Below, piece after piece: positions 1-8,480 of a stretch of DNA of 64,000 bases. Position 1 is the first letter of the stretch; every line of letters starts with the position of its first letter. This DNA is from Lyophyllum atratum. Lineage: Eukaryota; Basidiomycota; Agaricomycetes; Agaricales; Lyophyllaceae. Under the pieces are notes generated by a model. The model saw only the letters and a program-made list of their open reading frames with translations. It had not been told where the DNA came from and did no database searches. The translations under genes were made by a program, and so were the position numbers. The stretch lies in contig JACGCN010000067.1 in the NCBI GenBank assembly GCA_014905825.1, forward strand, positions 1-64,000, given 5' to 3'.

Positions 1-1340
1 TGTATAACGCGCAAGGCGCACACGCCTACCGCCAGCGTAATCCTTCCTTACTCTGTGACGATTGTTTCTAACTCTATTTGATTTGCAGAAGACAGCCTGG
101 CCTGCTGTTGCGACTGCACGGGGAATTATCATGCGATGTGCCGTCCGACGGGGATCGTGGATTCCCAGTGTGGAGAGCCATTCATGATCTTGTAAGTCCG
201 TAGTTCTCACCGTTCTTCGCGCTCTCAGCCCTGTATGGTAAGATGCAGGTATATCTGGGGATCCACGAACCCCTTCTCCTCACCCTCATGTGATGATGAG
301 GTCCAAGACAAACAAGCGGAGTGCGTATGTATCGTCCGACGGGGATCGTGGATCCCCATGATGACGGCCGTTTGAACTCCTCTGAACTGGTAAGTCGGTG
401 CCCTTACCCCTACCCCAGAACGTATATGTGGGGATCGTGGATCCCGTCCGACAGCATAACTCTTCATCCATATGTATGTGTTAACTTTACTCGCATGTAC
501 ATATTCTAACCCTCTTCGCCAGTAGGTATATGTGGTCCCGTCTCGTCACCGTAGCGAGATTTCTGAGACCCTCCGTCGTGGAATATGCGTCTGTTCCCCC
601 GTAGCTTTTTCTGACTTACGTTCTCATTTTTAACACGTAGTATGCAGTGATGTAGTTAAGTACTCAATAAAAAAGGTTTTGTGTCGTTCATTCTGGTGAA
701 CGTTTGAGCAGAGTGATTCCCATAGTGTGGTAATGGGGTTCTACGATCCCCACGTACGGCTGTCCTCACTCAACTTTCATGCAAGTGAACTCACCACAGC
801 AGTGCTTCTGGGTCGTACGTGGGGTTCTACGATCCCCACGTACGGCTGTCCTCACTCAACTTTCATGCAAGTGAACTCACCACAGCAGTGCTTCTGGGTC
901 GTACGTGGGGATCTACGATCCCCACTACTGTAGTTAAGTACTCAATAAAAAAGGTTTTGTGTCGTTCATTCTGGTGAACGTTTGAGCAGAGTGATTCCCA
1001 TAGTGTGGTAATGGGGTTCTACGATCCCCACGTACGGCTGTCTCACTCAACGTTCATGCAAGTGAACTCACCACAGCAGTGCTTCTGGGTCGTACGTGGG
1101 GATCTACGATCCCCACTACGATCCCCACTACTGTAGTTAAGTACTCAATGAAAAAGTTGTTGTGTTGTTCATTCTGGTGAACGTTTGAGCAGAGTGATTC
1201 CCATAGGGGTAATGGGGTTCTACGATCCCACGTCTACGGCTGTCCTCACTCAACGTTCATGCAAGTGAACTCACCACAGCAGTGCTTCTGGGTCGTACGT
1301 GGGGATCGTAGATCCCCACTACACATCTCTACGCTATCCT
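1..1340. repeat. subtelomere-like palindromic and tandem repeats
   Basis: About eleven copies of a short palindrome of the form GGGGATC-NNN-GATCCCC (exact or nearly so) lie near 150, 256, 340, 428, 733, 820, 905, 1013, 1097, 1211 and 1299. From about 651 they sit inside a tandem repeat of about 200 bp. Each unit opens with TGTAGTTAAGTACTCAAT (copies near 651, 931 and 1131) and ends in the palindrome flanked by CGTACGTGG. The first unit has an internal partial duplication (about 740-925). No coding region is supported in the tandem part. The location next to telomere-like microsatellite and an endonuclease-less retroelement suggests a subtelomere, which is inference. Confidence 0.8.
88..191 (+). 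CDS. possible internal exon, Cys-rich
   Basis: A short open segment is bracketed by a good acceptor (branch-like CTAAC then TTTGCAG at 81-87) and a good donor (GTAAGTCC at 192). One frame reads as a cysteine-rich peptide containing LACCCDCTG and AMCRPTGIVD, which would suit a zinc-binding module. The RPTGIVD codons are those of the GGGGATC palindrome, and a similar string is encoded near 328-350. The window starts upstream, so the rest of any gene is missing on the left, and no clear next exon was found to the right. It could equally be a chance reading of repeat DNA. Confidence 0.2.
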
Positions 1341-1354
1341 ACGCTACTGTGCGC

Positions 1355-1600
1355 TCCCCTACCTACGCTGCCCTACCCTCCCTGCCTTCCCTACCCTCCC
1401 TACCCTCCCTACCCTCTACCCTCCCTACCCTCCCTACCTCTACCCTCCCTGCCCTTCCTACCCTCCCTACCCTCCCTACCTCCCTACCCTCTACCCTCCC
1501 TACCCCTCCCGACCCTCTACCCTCCCTGCACTCCCTACCTACCCTACCCTCCCTCCCTACCCTCCCCTACCCTCCCTACCCTACACGATTCTAGGTTTAA
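1355..1600. repeat. TACCCTCCC microsatellite, left block
   Basis: Degenerate C-rich repeat with core TACCCTCCC and variants TACCTCC and TGCCTTCC. It resembles the C-rich telomeric strand but is not CCCTAA. It is followed by a unique 50-bp stretch (1588-1637) that recurs at 6445-6494. Open frames through this block are Pro/Leu/Ser low-complexity artefacts. Confidence 0.85.
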
Positions 1601-1665
1601 ATCCCTACCTTTCAAAAAAAGTCCCCATAACCCAACTCTCTATCCTTGCCCCCCTCGCTACGATC

Positions 1666-4600
1666 ATGACTACGTCCTCCTCGTCTGCTTTCTTCCGCGC
1701 GCAGTCCCCGATGGCCCTGTCCATCACCCAGGCAATCCATAAGCCTGGGGCGACGGAAGCCGACCTTGAGGTCTCCGCTCGGGAGTCTCGCTGGTACCTC
1801 TTTCAGGGGGCCAGTACGGTCGAGTCCGTCATCTCCGTAATCCCCGCGGATTACAGAGATTGCTTCAAGGATCCCCTTCGGGAGATCCAAGCGACTACAC
1901 ATCGTATGTTCGCTTGCCGTACACTTGTCGCCAAGTGGACGGCTCTGAAGCAAACTGGGAATCTTCCCCCGCAATTCCGGTCCTTAAAACCGACCGAAGT
2001 CCAATTCACAAAGGACTTCATCTCTGACGAGCGCGCCCACGCCTTTTTGGAAGGCGCCCGTCTTGCTCACGCCACATACGTGCAGCAATCCTTCGACACG
2101 GCCCTCGACGTGAAGAAGGTAGAGTTGGAACATTTGCGTTCGCTACTTGCTCCCAAGCATATGGCGACATGCCTGCTCACTCCCGTCAAGGTTAGAGGAG
2201 CTGAGATTGATGAGCGTTCACTCCGCCCCGTCTACGTCACCACAGACGACGGCGAACTCATCCTCCAAGGCATGGAGAAGAACCCCCTCGTCCAAAAGGA
2301 ATTTAAACACCTTTGCGAGGACCTCGCTGTCATTGCCCTCCGTACCACGAACATCATCGAGGCGGAGGAAAACGCCAAAGCCAACAAGCTGAAGCGTAAG
2401 CAAGACATCAAGGAAGCTGTCGATGTGGAGATGGGCGATGACGCCCCCTCCAACTCCAAGTCCATCGCCCAGATGGTGGAGTCAGCAGTCGCCGCCGCCC
2501 TGAAGAAACCCTCGGCTTCTTCTTCAAAGGCGCTTCCTAAAGTAAGTCTTCGTCAACATCGCTATGATAGACGTCGTACTAACCCCTTCTCGCTAGAACC
2601 TCAAGTTCAAGAAGCCCGAGAAGAAATTCTCCCTTTCCAAACCAGGCAAGAAGACGAAGAATCCCAATCTTCCGATCAAGCCCTGGACGAAGAAGTCGGA
2701 CGGGAGGAAGTCGGAGAAGAAAACTCCGGCAGGGAAGGACAAGGGCAAGGGGAAAGCGAGAGCTTGACCATTTTTCGGTGGGACTCCCCTTCTACATACC
2801 CTGATAGTTTGCTGACTATCTCATACCCCGCAGCAGTAAAATATGTTTTAGATCGCGTACCAGTGTCTGTGCGGCTTGCGGCCGCTTATAAAAATATTAT
2901 TCATCGCTCTCCTGGTGTGAACCTCCCTAAGTACATCGAATATGATCTAAGTGTCGGACAAAAATTTATGTTCCGAACCAAGCGTAATAACCAGTTAATT
3001 AAGGACGCTTGGGATGATTTCGAAAGGCGCATGAGATGGCGCCTGTTTTTCGCATTTAATAATGACGATAACTCTCTCTTCGACCCAGACTTCGAAGTGG
3101 AAAAACCTTATAAAAAGGCTCCACCGAAGCTACCCGTCTATCTCGAATACGGTCTCCGACAAGGTCGGCGCTTTGTTATTGATACAATCGCCAAAATACC
3201 GTCAGAGGAAGATAAGGACATCTATAAATCGCTCAGTCCCAATCAAAATCGTATACGAGAATATCTTGTTAGTAACAAATACGTCGTTACCAATACAGAT
3301 AAAAACCTTGGTATTGCGGTGTCAGAGCAGACCTGGTTAGAAGAGAAATGCCTAGAATTACTATCGGATATCAATAATTACGAACCGATACACACGTTAA
3401 CCAAAAATTCAATTCTTCTGGCACAATGCGCTAATATGGAACGGATATCTGCTAAATCTACATCCCTTCCCGGAAAACAACTCCCGGTTTTCTTCACGTC
3501 CAAAATACCCTTGGATTGGAGTAATAAAAACCCGAGCGAGTTTGAGTTGCCGCACTTCTACGGAATACCTAAAATACATAAGTTTCCAGTAAAAATGCGT
3601 CCTATTATTCCATGCCACTCGGCTATACAAAATCCGGCTGCAAAGTATGTTAGCAAAAGACTTAAACCGATAGTTAAATCGGCGCCTACCGTTATTCACG
3701 GCACCAAAGACTTGGCGATAAAATTAAGCAAACTTAAGTTAAAACCCGGAAAGAAATTCTATATTGTCACCGGCGACGTAGTAGCATTTTACCCAAACAT
3801 CAATCTAGACCTTTGTCTATCGATTGTTGGGGACATGTACTTACAACACGTGGGAGGATTTTCCCATACGCCTACGGCCGCCGACATTACGAAACTTTCC
3901 CCGGATATTCTAGTAGAATTAGAAGTATTCCAAATGTGTTTAATACAAGGCAATAATAACTTAATCACGCAATATAAAGATAAAACGTACAAACAGATAC
4001 GGGGACTCGCTATGGGAGTTGCCGATAGTCCAGACCTAGCAAATCTCTACGGCTGGTACTTTGAATCAAAGTGCGGAATCTTGGATAACCCGAACGTTCC
4101 TTTTTACGGTCGGTATATAGACGATTGCGCGGCAATTGTGTACGCAAACTCTGAAACAGAGGCCCTGCGACACTTAGAAGCCGTCAAATTCGCCGATTGC
4201 GTCATCGAATGGCAGGCATCCGAATCACATCAAGCGTTCCTTGATATGACGTTGTACCGTGATGAACACGGGTCGTTACAACACATGCCGTTTCGGAAGG
4301 CCGGTTCGCATCAAGAAAGAATCCCTTGGCATAGTGCCCATCCATTGACCGTCAAACGTGGGACGTTCATAGGCGAAATGTCACGGTTAGCAACGCTAAG
4401 TAGTACCCCTCGGACCTACTTGGATGCAATTGAAGCCCTTACGGCGCTTTACATTGTGCGCGGCTACCCGGAAGCGTTAGTTAGAAACTGGCGAAAGAGT
4501 AACATGCAAGAACGATGGGCTAAACGCCTCAATGAATCTCGGCCTGCGCCGGAAGGAGTTCTTGTTCTTAAGTCGGAGTTTAACACCGCATGGGATTACT

Positions 4601-4794
4601 TTAATGCTAAAGCATTAGGAGATACAGTATTAGGATACTGGCGCGAGTGGATTAACCGCGCCGTAGATGGCCGTTTCGATGCCGGCCACTACCAAAATTG
4701 GGGTGATTTCGTTGGCGATGTCGATGCCGACCCGGAACTCTGTTCCAAGGTCGTTGTACTCCGGCACCCCTGTTCTCATGCCCGATATTACTAA
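1666..4794 (+). CDS. Penelope-like polyprotein: ORF1 region plus reverse transcriptase
   Basis: A 1042-residue open frame. Residues 1-290 are GC-rich, host-like in codon use, contain a Lys-rich segment and match no family I recognise. Residues about 380-540 hold two related GVNLPKYIEYDLSVGQKF-type blocks. The reverse transcriptase follows with FYGIPKIHK and RPII near 628-648, VVTNTDKNLGI near 545, the catalytic Asp in GDVVAFYPNI near 705, QIRGLAMGVADSP near 778 and the catalytic YIDD near 817, then FLDMTLYRD in the thumb. The YGxPKxHK and TDKNLG strings are typical of Penelope-like elements. No GIY-YIG or RNase H domain is seen. Base composition becomes AT-rich at about 2800, where the RT part begins. 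A strong intron at 2542-2596 would remove the link to the RT frame (see separate entry). The RT stop overlaps another open frame that continues to 5035. Confidence 0.85.
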   Translation: MTTSSSSAFFRAQSPMALSITQAIHKPGATEADLEVSARESRWYLFQGASTVESVISVIPADYRDCFKDPLREIQATTHRMFACRTLVAKWTALKQTGNLPPQFRSLKPTEVQFTKDFISDERAHAFLEGARLAHATYVQQSFDTALDVKKVELEHLRSLLAPKHMATCLLTPVKVRGAEIDERSLRPVYVTTDDGELILQGMEKNPLVQKEFKHLCEDLAVIALRTTNIIEAEENAKANKLKRKQDIKEAVDVEMGDDAPSNSKSIAQMVESAVAAALKKPSASSSKALPKVSLRQHRYDRRRTNPFSLEPQVQEAREEILPFQTRQEDEESQSSDQALDEEVGREEVGEENSGREGQGQGESESLTIFRWDSPSTYPDSLLTISYPAAVKYVLDRVPVSVRLAAAYKNIIHRSPGVNLPKYIEYDLSVGQKFMFRTKRNNQLIKDAWDDFERRMRWRLFFAFNNDDNSLFDPDFEVEKPYKKAPPKLPVYLEYGLRQGRRFVIDTIAKIPSEEDKDIYKSLSPNQNRIREYLVSNKYVVTNTDKNLGIAVSEQTWLEEKCLELLSDINNYEPIHTLTKNSILLAQCANMERISAKSTSLPGKQLPVFFTSKIPLDWSNKNPSEFELPHFYGIPKIHKFPVKMRPIIPCHSAIQNPAAKYVSKRLKPIVKSAPTVIHGTKDLAIKLSKLKLKPGKKFYIVTGDVVAFYPNINLDLCLSIVGDMYLQHVGGFSHTPTAADITKLSPDILVELEVFQMCLIQGNNNLITQYKDKTYKQIRGLAMGVADSPDLANLYGWYFESKCGILDNPNVPFYGRYIDDCAAIVYANSETEALRHLEAVKFADCVIEWQASESHQAFLDMTLYRDEHGSLQHMPFRKAGSHQERIPWHSAHPLTVKRGTFIGEMSRLATLSSTPRTYLDAIEALTALYIVRGYPEALVRNWRKSNMQERWAKRLNESRPAPEGVLVLKSEFNTAWDYFNAKALGDTVLGYWREWINRAVDGRFDAGHYQNWGDFVGDVDADPELCSKVVVLRHPCSHARYY
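2542..2596 (+). other. optional 55-nt intron in the Penelope-like ORF
   Basis: The stretch begins GTAAGTCTTC after codon 292 and ends CTCGCTAG, with a TACTAAC branch sequence about 20 nt before the acceptor. These are consensus signals for the intron class used throughout this window. Its length is not a multiple of three. Retained, the frame is acidic (Glu/Gln-rich) and runs on into the reverse transcriptase. Spliced, translation passes into a Lys-rich basic tail of about 56 residues and stops at a TGA at about 2766. Splicing would therefore give a separate basic ORF1 protein of about 348 residues, and retention would give the ORF1-RT fusion. No transcript data are available. Confidence 0.65.
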
Positions 4795-5035
4795 ATTAGA
4801 TATTCTAAATCGTAGAGTCTTGGTCGCGCAACGTCGCACCAAAAATCTCTTTGACCTTACCGGTCTTTGGAAAAAGACTGTACTCTCCGCGATGGAGCGC
4901 GAAGTTTCAGATCCAATGAATCAGAAAGAAGATACTCCCGATCCCGACGCAATGGATGTCGAATCGGACTCTTCGGATGAAGATCCTTGGGTGCGCGCTT
5001 GGAATGTCGATCATGGTTTCCAGGCTGCTCGGTAA
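4795..5035 (+). CDS. possible C-terminal extension in +1 frame of the retroelement ORF
   Basis: A frame open from 4667 overlaps the end of the RT frame and runs past its stop to 5035. The part after the stop encodes PDITKLDILNRRVL, then an LFDLTGLWKKTVLSAM segment and a Ser/Asp/Glu-rich acidic tail, which looks like protein rather than noise. It is in the +1 frame relative to the RT. I found no GT-AG intron that joins the two in frame, so a frameshift (programmed, mutational or sequencing) would be needed. Confidence 0.4.
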
Positions 5036-6174
5036 TCCCGAGTACCCTTAACCTCTGCCCCTCGGGGTACGTTACCCTGTGTGTGGATAATTGGCAGGCT
5101 GCCAGCCATTGCGGCCCAGCCCCCGTCCAACTTAGCGCCTCGGCCTTCGTTGGGAGCCGGACTTTGTCCGGTACCAGCCCGTTAGGGCAGCCACAGTGGG
5201 CTCAGTTGAGACCGCATACGAAGTGCGGCTCGGTCGTATGCGGGGTTGTAACCCCGCTAAACGCTTCCTGCTTCTGGCTTTGCAAGTCGAAAACCGGTGT
5301 CCTTATGCCGGGGAATAGAATGTAACCCGGGACACGTCGCGGCGAGAGCTCGGAGATACTCCCTTGTAACCAAAAAACCACCTTTGATCGTCCTCCCTCG
5401 CATCATGATTTAGCTACACGCTAAAGTACACATCGTACGTACTACGGTTTCTGCAGATTCATGCAGACGGTACTAACCTACCGTGTCCAACTAGAAAGTG
5501 ATTGTACCGGAACCAACCGGAACTAGTCGGAGAAAGGCGTAAAACCCTAATCCTAACCGTAAGTACATTCAAGTAATTGAAATACACAAGTCTAACCGAC
5601 AGTATCCAACAGCTAACTCTAACGCTAACCTAACCAGTTAACCGCGTTAGAGGTAGGCGTTAGTGCAGGTAAGCAGTCCTTATTCAGATTCTACCAGAAT
5701 TCACCTCAGAATGGAGTTGGGGTGGGACGTTGTTCATCGACGTTGAGACTGCTACAAGCGCTTACGCCTTCGGCGATACTTCGGATCTTTACATAATATC
5801 AGGTGACCTCGGACAGATGCCGAGTCACCGGGTATTAGTCAGAATGGTTGAGTCATCGGCCGCCGAGCCGGCCCGCTTACGTAGCGGGCTTTATTAAGCG
5901 GCCCTGACATCAGTCAGCGTGTTTCACACGCCTGTCAAAGTCTGACTTTGACGGTCCTGAGTAAAGATGGTTGCTACGCAACCTTGACAGTAACATGTGC
6001 CACCAGACAAAAAGTTTTTTGATGGTCAGCGTGTGAACCGATTGTTATCAGGACCTGAAGAGCATAAAAGCGAAACAGGTTTGGCATGGGAATCCCCCAT
6101 AGCCTGTTGTCCTGTACGCAGCCCTCTTCATCAGAGAACCCCCACAACGACTTTCCAAGGTTGTTGTTCATCCC
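5036..6174 (+). other. hairpin-rich 3' untranslated tail of the Penelope-like element
   Basis: No coding frame is supported. Several perfect short hairpins are visible: CCGGACTTTGTCCGG near 5157, CGCATACGA pairing with TCGTATGCG between about 5211 and 5243, GGGGTTGTAACCCC near 5242, and GACCTCGG pairing with CCGAGTC between about 5807 and 5826. Around 5540-5650 there are scattered CCTAACC strings. I looked for a hammerhead core (CTGATGA with GAAA) because many Penelope-like elements carry one, and did not see it. Confidence 0.5.
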
Positions 6175-6444
6175 ACCCTAAACCCTAACCCTACCTACCC
6201 TGCCCTACCCTTCCCTGCCTTCCCTGCCTTCCCTACCCTCCCTACCCTCCCTACCCTCTACCTCCCTACCCTCCCTACCCCTCTACCCTCCCTGCCCTCC
6301 CTACCCTCCCTACCCTCCCTACCCTCCCTACCCTCCCTATCCTCCCTACCCTCTACCCTCCCTACCCTCCCTACCCTCTACCTTCCCTGCCCTCCCTACC
6401 TACCCTACCCTCCCTCCCTACCCTCCCCTACCCTCCCTACCCTA
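6175..6444. repeat. CCCTAA run and right TACCCTCCC microsatellite
   Basis: The block opens with CCCTAAACCCTAACCCTAC (6175-6193), three near-perfect units of the TTAGGG-type telomere repeat on the C-strand. It continues as the same TACCCTCCC microsatellite found at 1355-1600 and ends at the second copy of the 50-bp direct repeat. This is the only clear multi-unit telomeric repeat in the window. Confidence 0.8.
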
Positions 6445-6494
6445 CATGATTCTAGGTTTAAATCCCTACCTTTCAAAAAAAGTCCCCATAACCC

Positions 6495-6835
6495 AAGTCA
6501 TATCCCAGCCCATCTCAACACTCCACCCCAGGTCCCGCCCCAATACGCATTCCAGCCCAACCCTCCGCACACCCCAGTACATATCCCAGCCCAACCCTCA
6601 ACACACCCAAGTGCAAATCCCAGCCCAACCCTCAGCAAATCCCAAGGCGTACCCCTCCTACACCCCAAGTCATACCCCAGTCCGTATCACAGCCCAACCC
6701 TGTACCCCAAGTCGAACCCCAGTCCACATCCCTGCCCAACCCTGTACCCCAAGTCGAACCCCAGTCCCCATCCCTGCCCAACCCTGTACCCCAGTCCACA
6801 TCCCTGCCCAACCCTGTACCCCAATCCGAAAATTT
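6495..6835. repeat. C-rich minisatellite
   Basis: Imperfect tandem repeats built from CCCCAGTCCACATCCCTGCC and AACCCTGTACCCCAAGTCGA, with units of about 28-42 bp. They are clearest between 6685 and 6830 and more degenerate to the left. The reading frame open through it is Pro/Thr/His/Ser low-complexity and is not thought to be a real protein, although it is in frame with the copia fragment downstream. Confidence 0.75.
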
Positions 6836-6839
6836 TTCG

Positions 6840-7383
6840 ACCCTAATTTGTACCCTAGTCCAAAAAAAAAGTCTCTAGATAACCCTTCCCTCTTCCTCGC
6901 CTTCTCTGACACTGACCATGGCGGCAATTTGGACAATGACCGGTCCACTACAGGCATGCTTGTCACTGTTGGCCGTGGCGCTGTGAGCTGGTCCGCACGT
7001 CAACAGACAATTGTGGCGCTCTCCACCACTGAGGCTGAAGTCGTCGCTGCGAGCGAGACAGGACGCGAGCTCTGCTGGCTGAGGAATTTTCTTGCTGAAA
7101 TTGGCACGCCACAGTCGAGCGCCTCGGTTCTCAACATGGATAACCAGTCCGTGATCTCAGTCTCCAAGCATCCCGAGCACATGGGTCGCCTCAAGCACCT
7201 TGACCGCCACTGGTTTTGGTTGCGTGACACTGTTCACGATGGCAAAATCCACACCACTTTCATTTCCACCGAAGATATGGTGGCCGACCTTCTGACGAAG
7301 GCTTTGCCTCGTGAAGCGGTAAACAGGCTGCGGAGGAGGATGGGAGTTGTTGGGGAATTTTCGAGAGAGGAACTCCGGTGATG
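6840..7383 (+). pseudogene. Ty1/copia polyprotein remnant, RNase H end
   Basis: About 180 codons match the C-terminal RNase H region of a Ty1/copia Pol: SDTDHGGN, DRSTTGMLVTVG, AVSWSARQQTIVALSTTEAE, then NQSVISVSKHPEH and KHLDRHWFWLRD, and finally STEDMVADLLTKALPRE. Gag, protease, integrase and RT are absent, so it is a 5'-truncated copy joined to the minisatellite. The canonical EAEY is EAEV here, a possible loss of function. The frame ends at a TGA at 7381, shortly before a polypurine stretch (GGTGGGAG) and what appears to be the 3' LTR. Confidence 0.85.
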
Positions 7384-7409
7384 TCGTCGGGCACTTCATC
7401 AGGTGGGAG

Positions 7410-7620
7410 TGTTGCTGGTGTTCTTGGGAGTGCCATAGACGCCTCCCGGAGTTCGGATATACCTACACACGTGACTGCGTAGTCTAATCTTTTTTCATCG
7501 GGGCCTCGTAGTCTTCAGCTAACTACCTACTGAATACTACAGACCCCAGGTATGTACACTTCGTGTACTTTCTAGCTAACTACCGACTGAATACTACGGA
7601 CCCCAGTCCACTTTGTATTT
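7410..7620 (+). mobile_element. probable copia 3' LTR fragment
   Basis: It starts with TGTTGCTGG directly after the purine-rich GGTGGGAG, the usual LTR border of copia elements. It contains two direct copies of a segment beginning AGCTAACTAC and ending ACCCCAG, about 65 bp apart (near 7518 and 7573). The right end is not defined and no matching 5' LTR is in the window. Confidence 0.55.
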
Positions 7621-7630
7621 ATTCATTTCA

Positions 7631-8130
7631 GCTCGACGTCTTTATCAGATCCGTCTCGGTCTCAGTCTGCCGCTGCGCGTAACCTCCTTCAACATGCAAC
7701 GGAAACTGGGCGATTACATAAATGCAGATTAGATCAACAGATCCTCGTGCCTCAGATAACAAAATCCGCCTGTCCAAGTCGCACACAAGCCAGTCCACAG
7801 CAAGGGGATGTGTGACCTTGTCTTTGACGAATGTATACATGTGGGTGAGTGGTAAAAGAGAGGACAGCTGTGGTGGTAGGGAGTTGAGGACGCGGAGTCT
7901 CGGGATGATGAGAGAATGCGGTAAATGATGTATGGTGAAAGAGAGGGAAGGTGCTGAGGTGATGAGAAGTGTATCGACTATGAACGTGCACGAGGAGGAG
8001 TCCCTGATGATTGTTTAGGGGAGCTCTCAGTAACGGAAAGATGGCCAGTCTCTAGCCTGGCGTTCATATCTCTTCGTTTAGATGACGTCGTCCCGATGTC
8101 CATCCGAGGATAGGTACTACGTCAAAGAAT
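7631..8130 (-). pseudogene. duplicated segment, copy 1, with ubiquitin-like relic
   Basis: 7840-8130 is a diverged direct copy of 9930-10235. Shared strings include GAGAAAGATGGC-like and GATGTCGTCCCGATGTC-like blocks and the sequence around the minus-strand ATGCACGT. On the minus strand below 7840 a 70-codon frame opens with a FVKDKV string and ends with a hydrophobic PLHVEGG, which loosely recalls the start (IFVK) and end (LHLVLRLRGG) of ubiquitin. The resemblance is by eye and weak. It may only be a gene relic or a promoter duplication. Confidence 0.3.
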
Positions 8131-8480
8131 GATTACAAAAATTCGAACTGTCCCGTCGAACTGGGCGAGATGGGCGGTCGGGAACCAGGCATGGGTCCTT
8201 TTGAATGGACGATGACAATGACGCGACGACGGCTCCTGACCAGAGTTTTGTATATCTCCCTAGTGTCGAGATTGAAAGATGTCATCGAAGTGTGAAGAGT
8301 AAGCTTGGTGCAACTGATATGTGAGGATTTACAAAGACTGAATGCGTAAACAGTCCAGCGAAGCAATACAACTACAGGAAGTGGATAGATGGAATAAACC
8401 GGATGGCGGGAAGTGGAGCAATGACAGAAGGTGAGTGATCGTGGCCAATACTGTGTCGTCTGGACATAATCATTATATGT

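Larger units (their letters stand above)
1588..6494 (+). mobile_element. Penelope-like retroelement without GIY-YIG domain
   Basis: The element is about 4.9 kb from the first to the second copy of a 50-bp direct repeat (1588-1637 and 6445-6494, containing GATTCTAGGTTTAAATCCC). Both copies are preceded by the same TACCCTCCC microsatellite. Inside lie an ORF with Penelope-type reverse transcriptase motifs (1666-4794), a second open frame (to 5035) and a long hairpin-rich tail. Terminal direct repeats of this sort fit the tandem or pseudo-LTR arrangement known for Penelope-like elements. No GIY-YIG endonuclease motif is visible, which matches the Athena/Coprina class known from telomeres of fungi and rotifers. 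The second repeat stops abruptly at 6494 at the junction with an unrelated minisatellite, so a further downstream copy has been lost. Confidence 0.75.

Noticed and set aside
1259..1742. Two open frames of 111 and 147 codons through the TACCCTCCC block
   Set aside because: Pure Pro/Leu/Ser/Thr low complexity produced by the microsatellite in two frames.
5036..6170. Hammerhead ribozyme in the Penelope-like tail
   Set aside because: The conserved CTGATGA and GAAA core strings were not found in a workable arrangement.
6446..6840. Start of a long frame leading into the copia RNase H
   Set aside because: It is minisatellite-derived Pro/His/Ser sequence. Only the part after 6840 resembles a protein.
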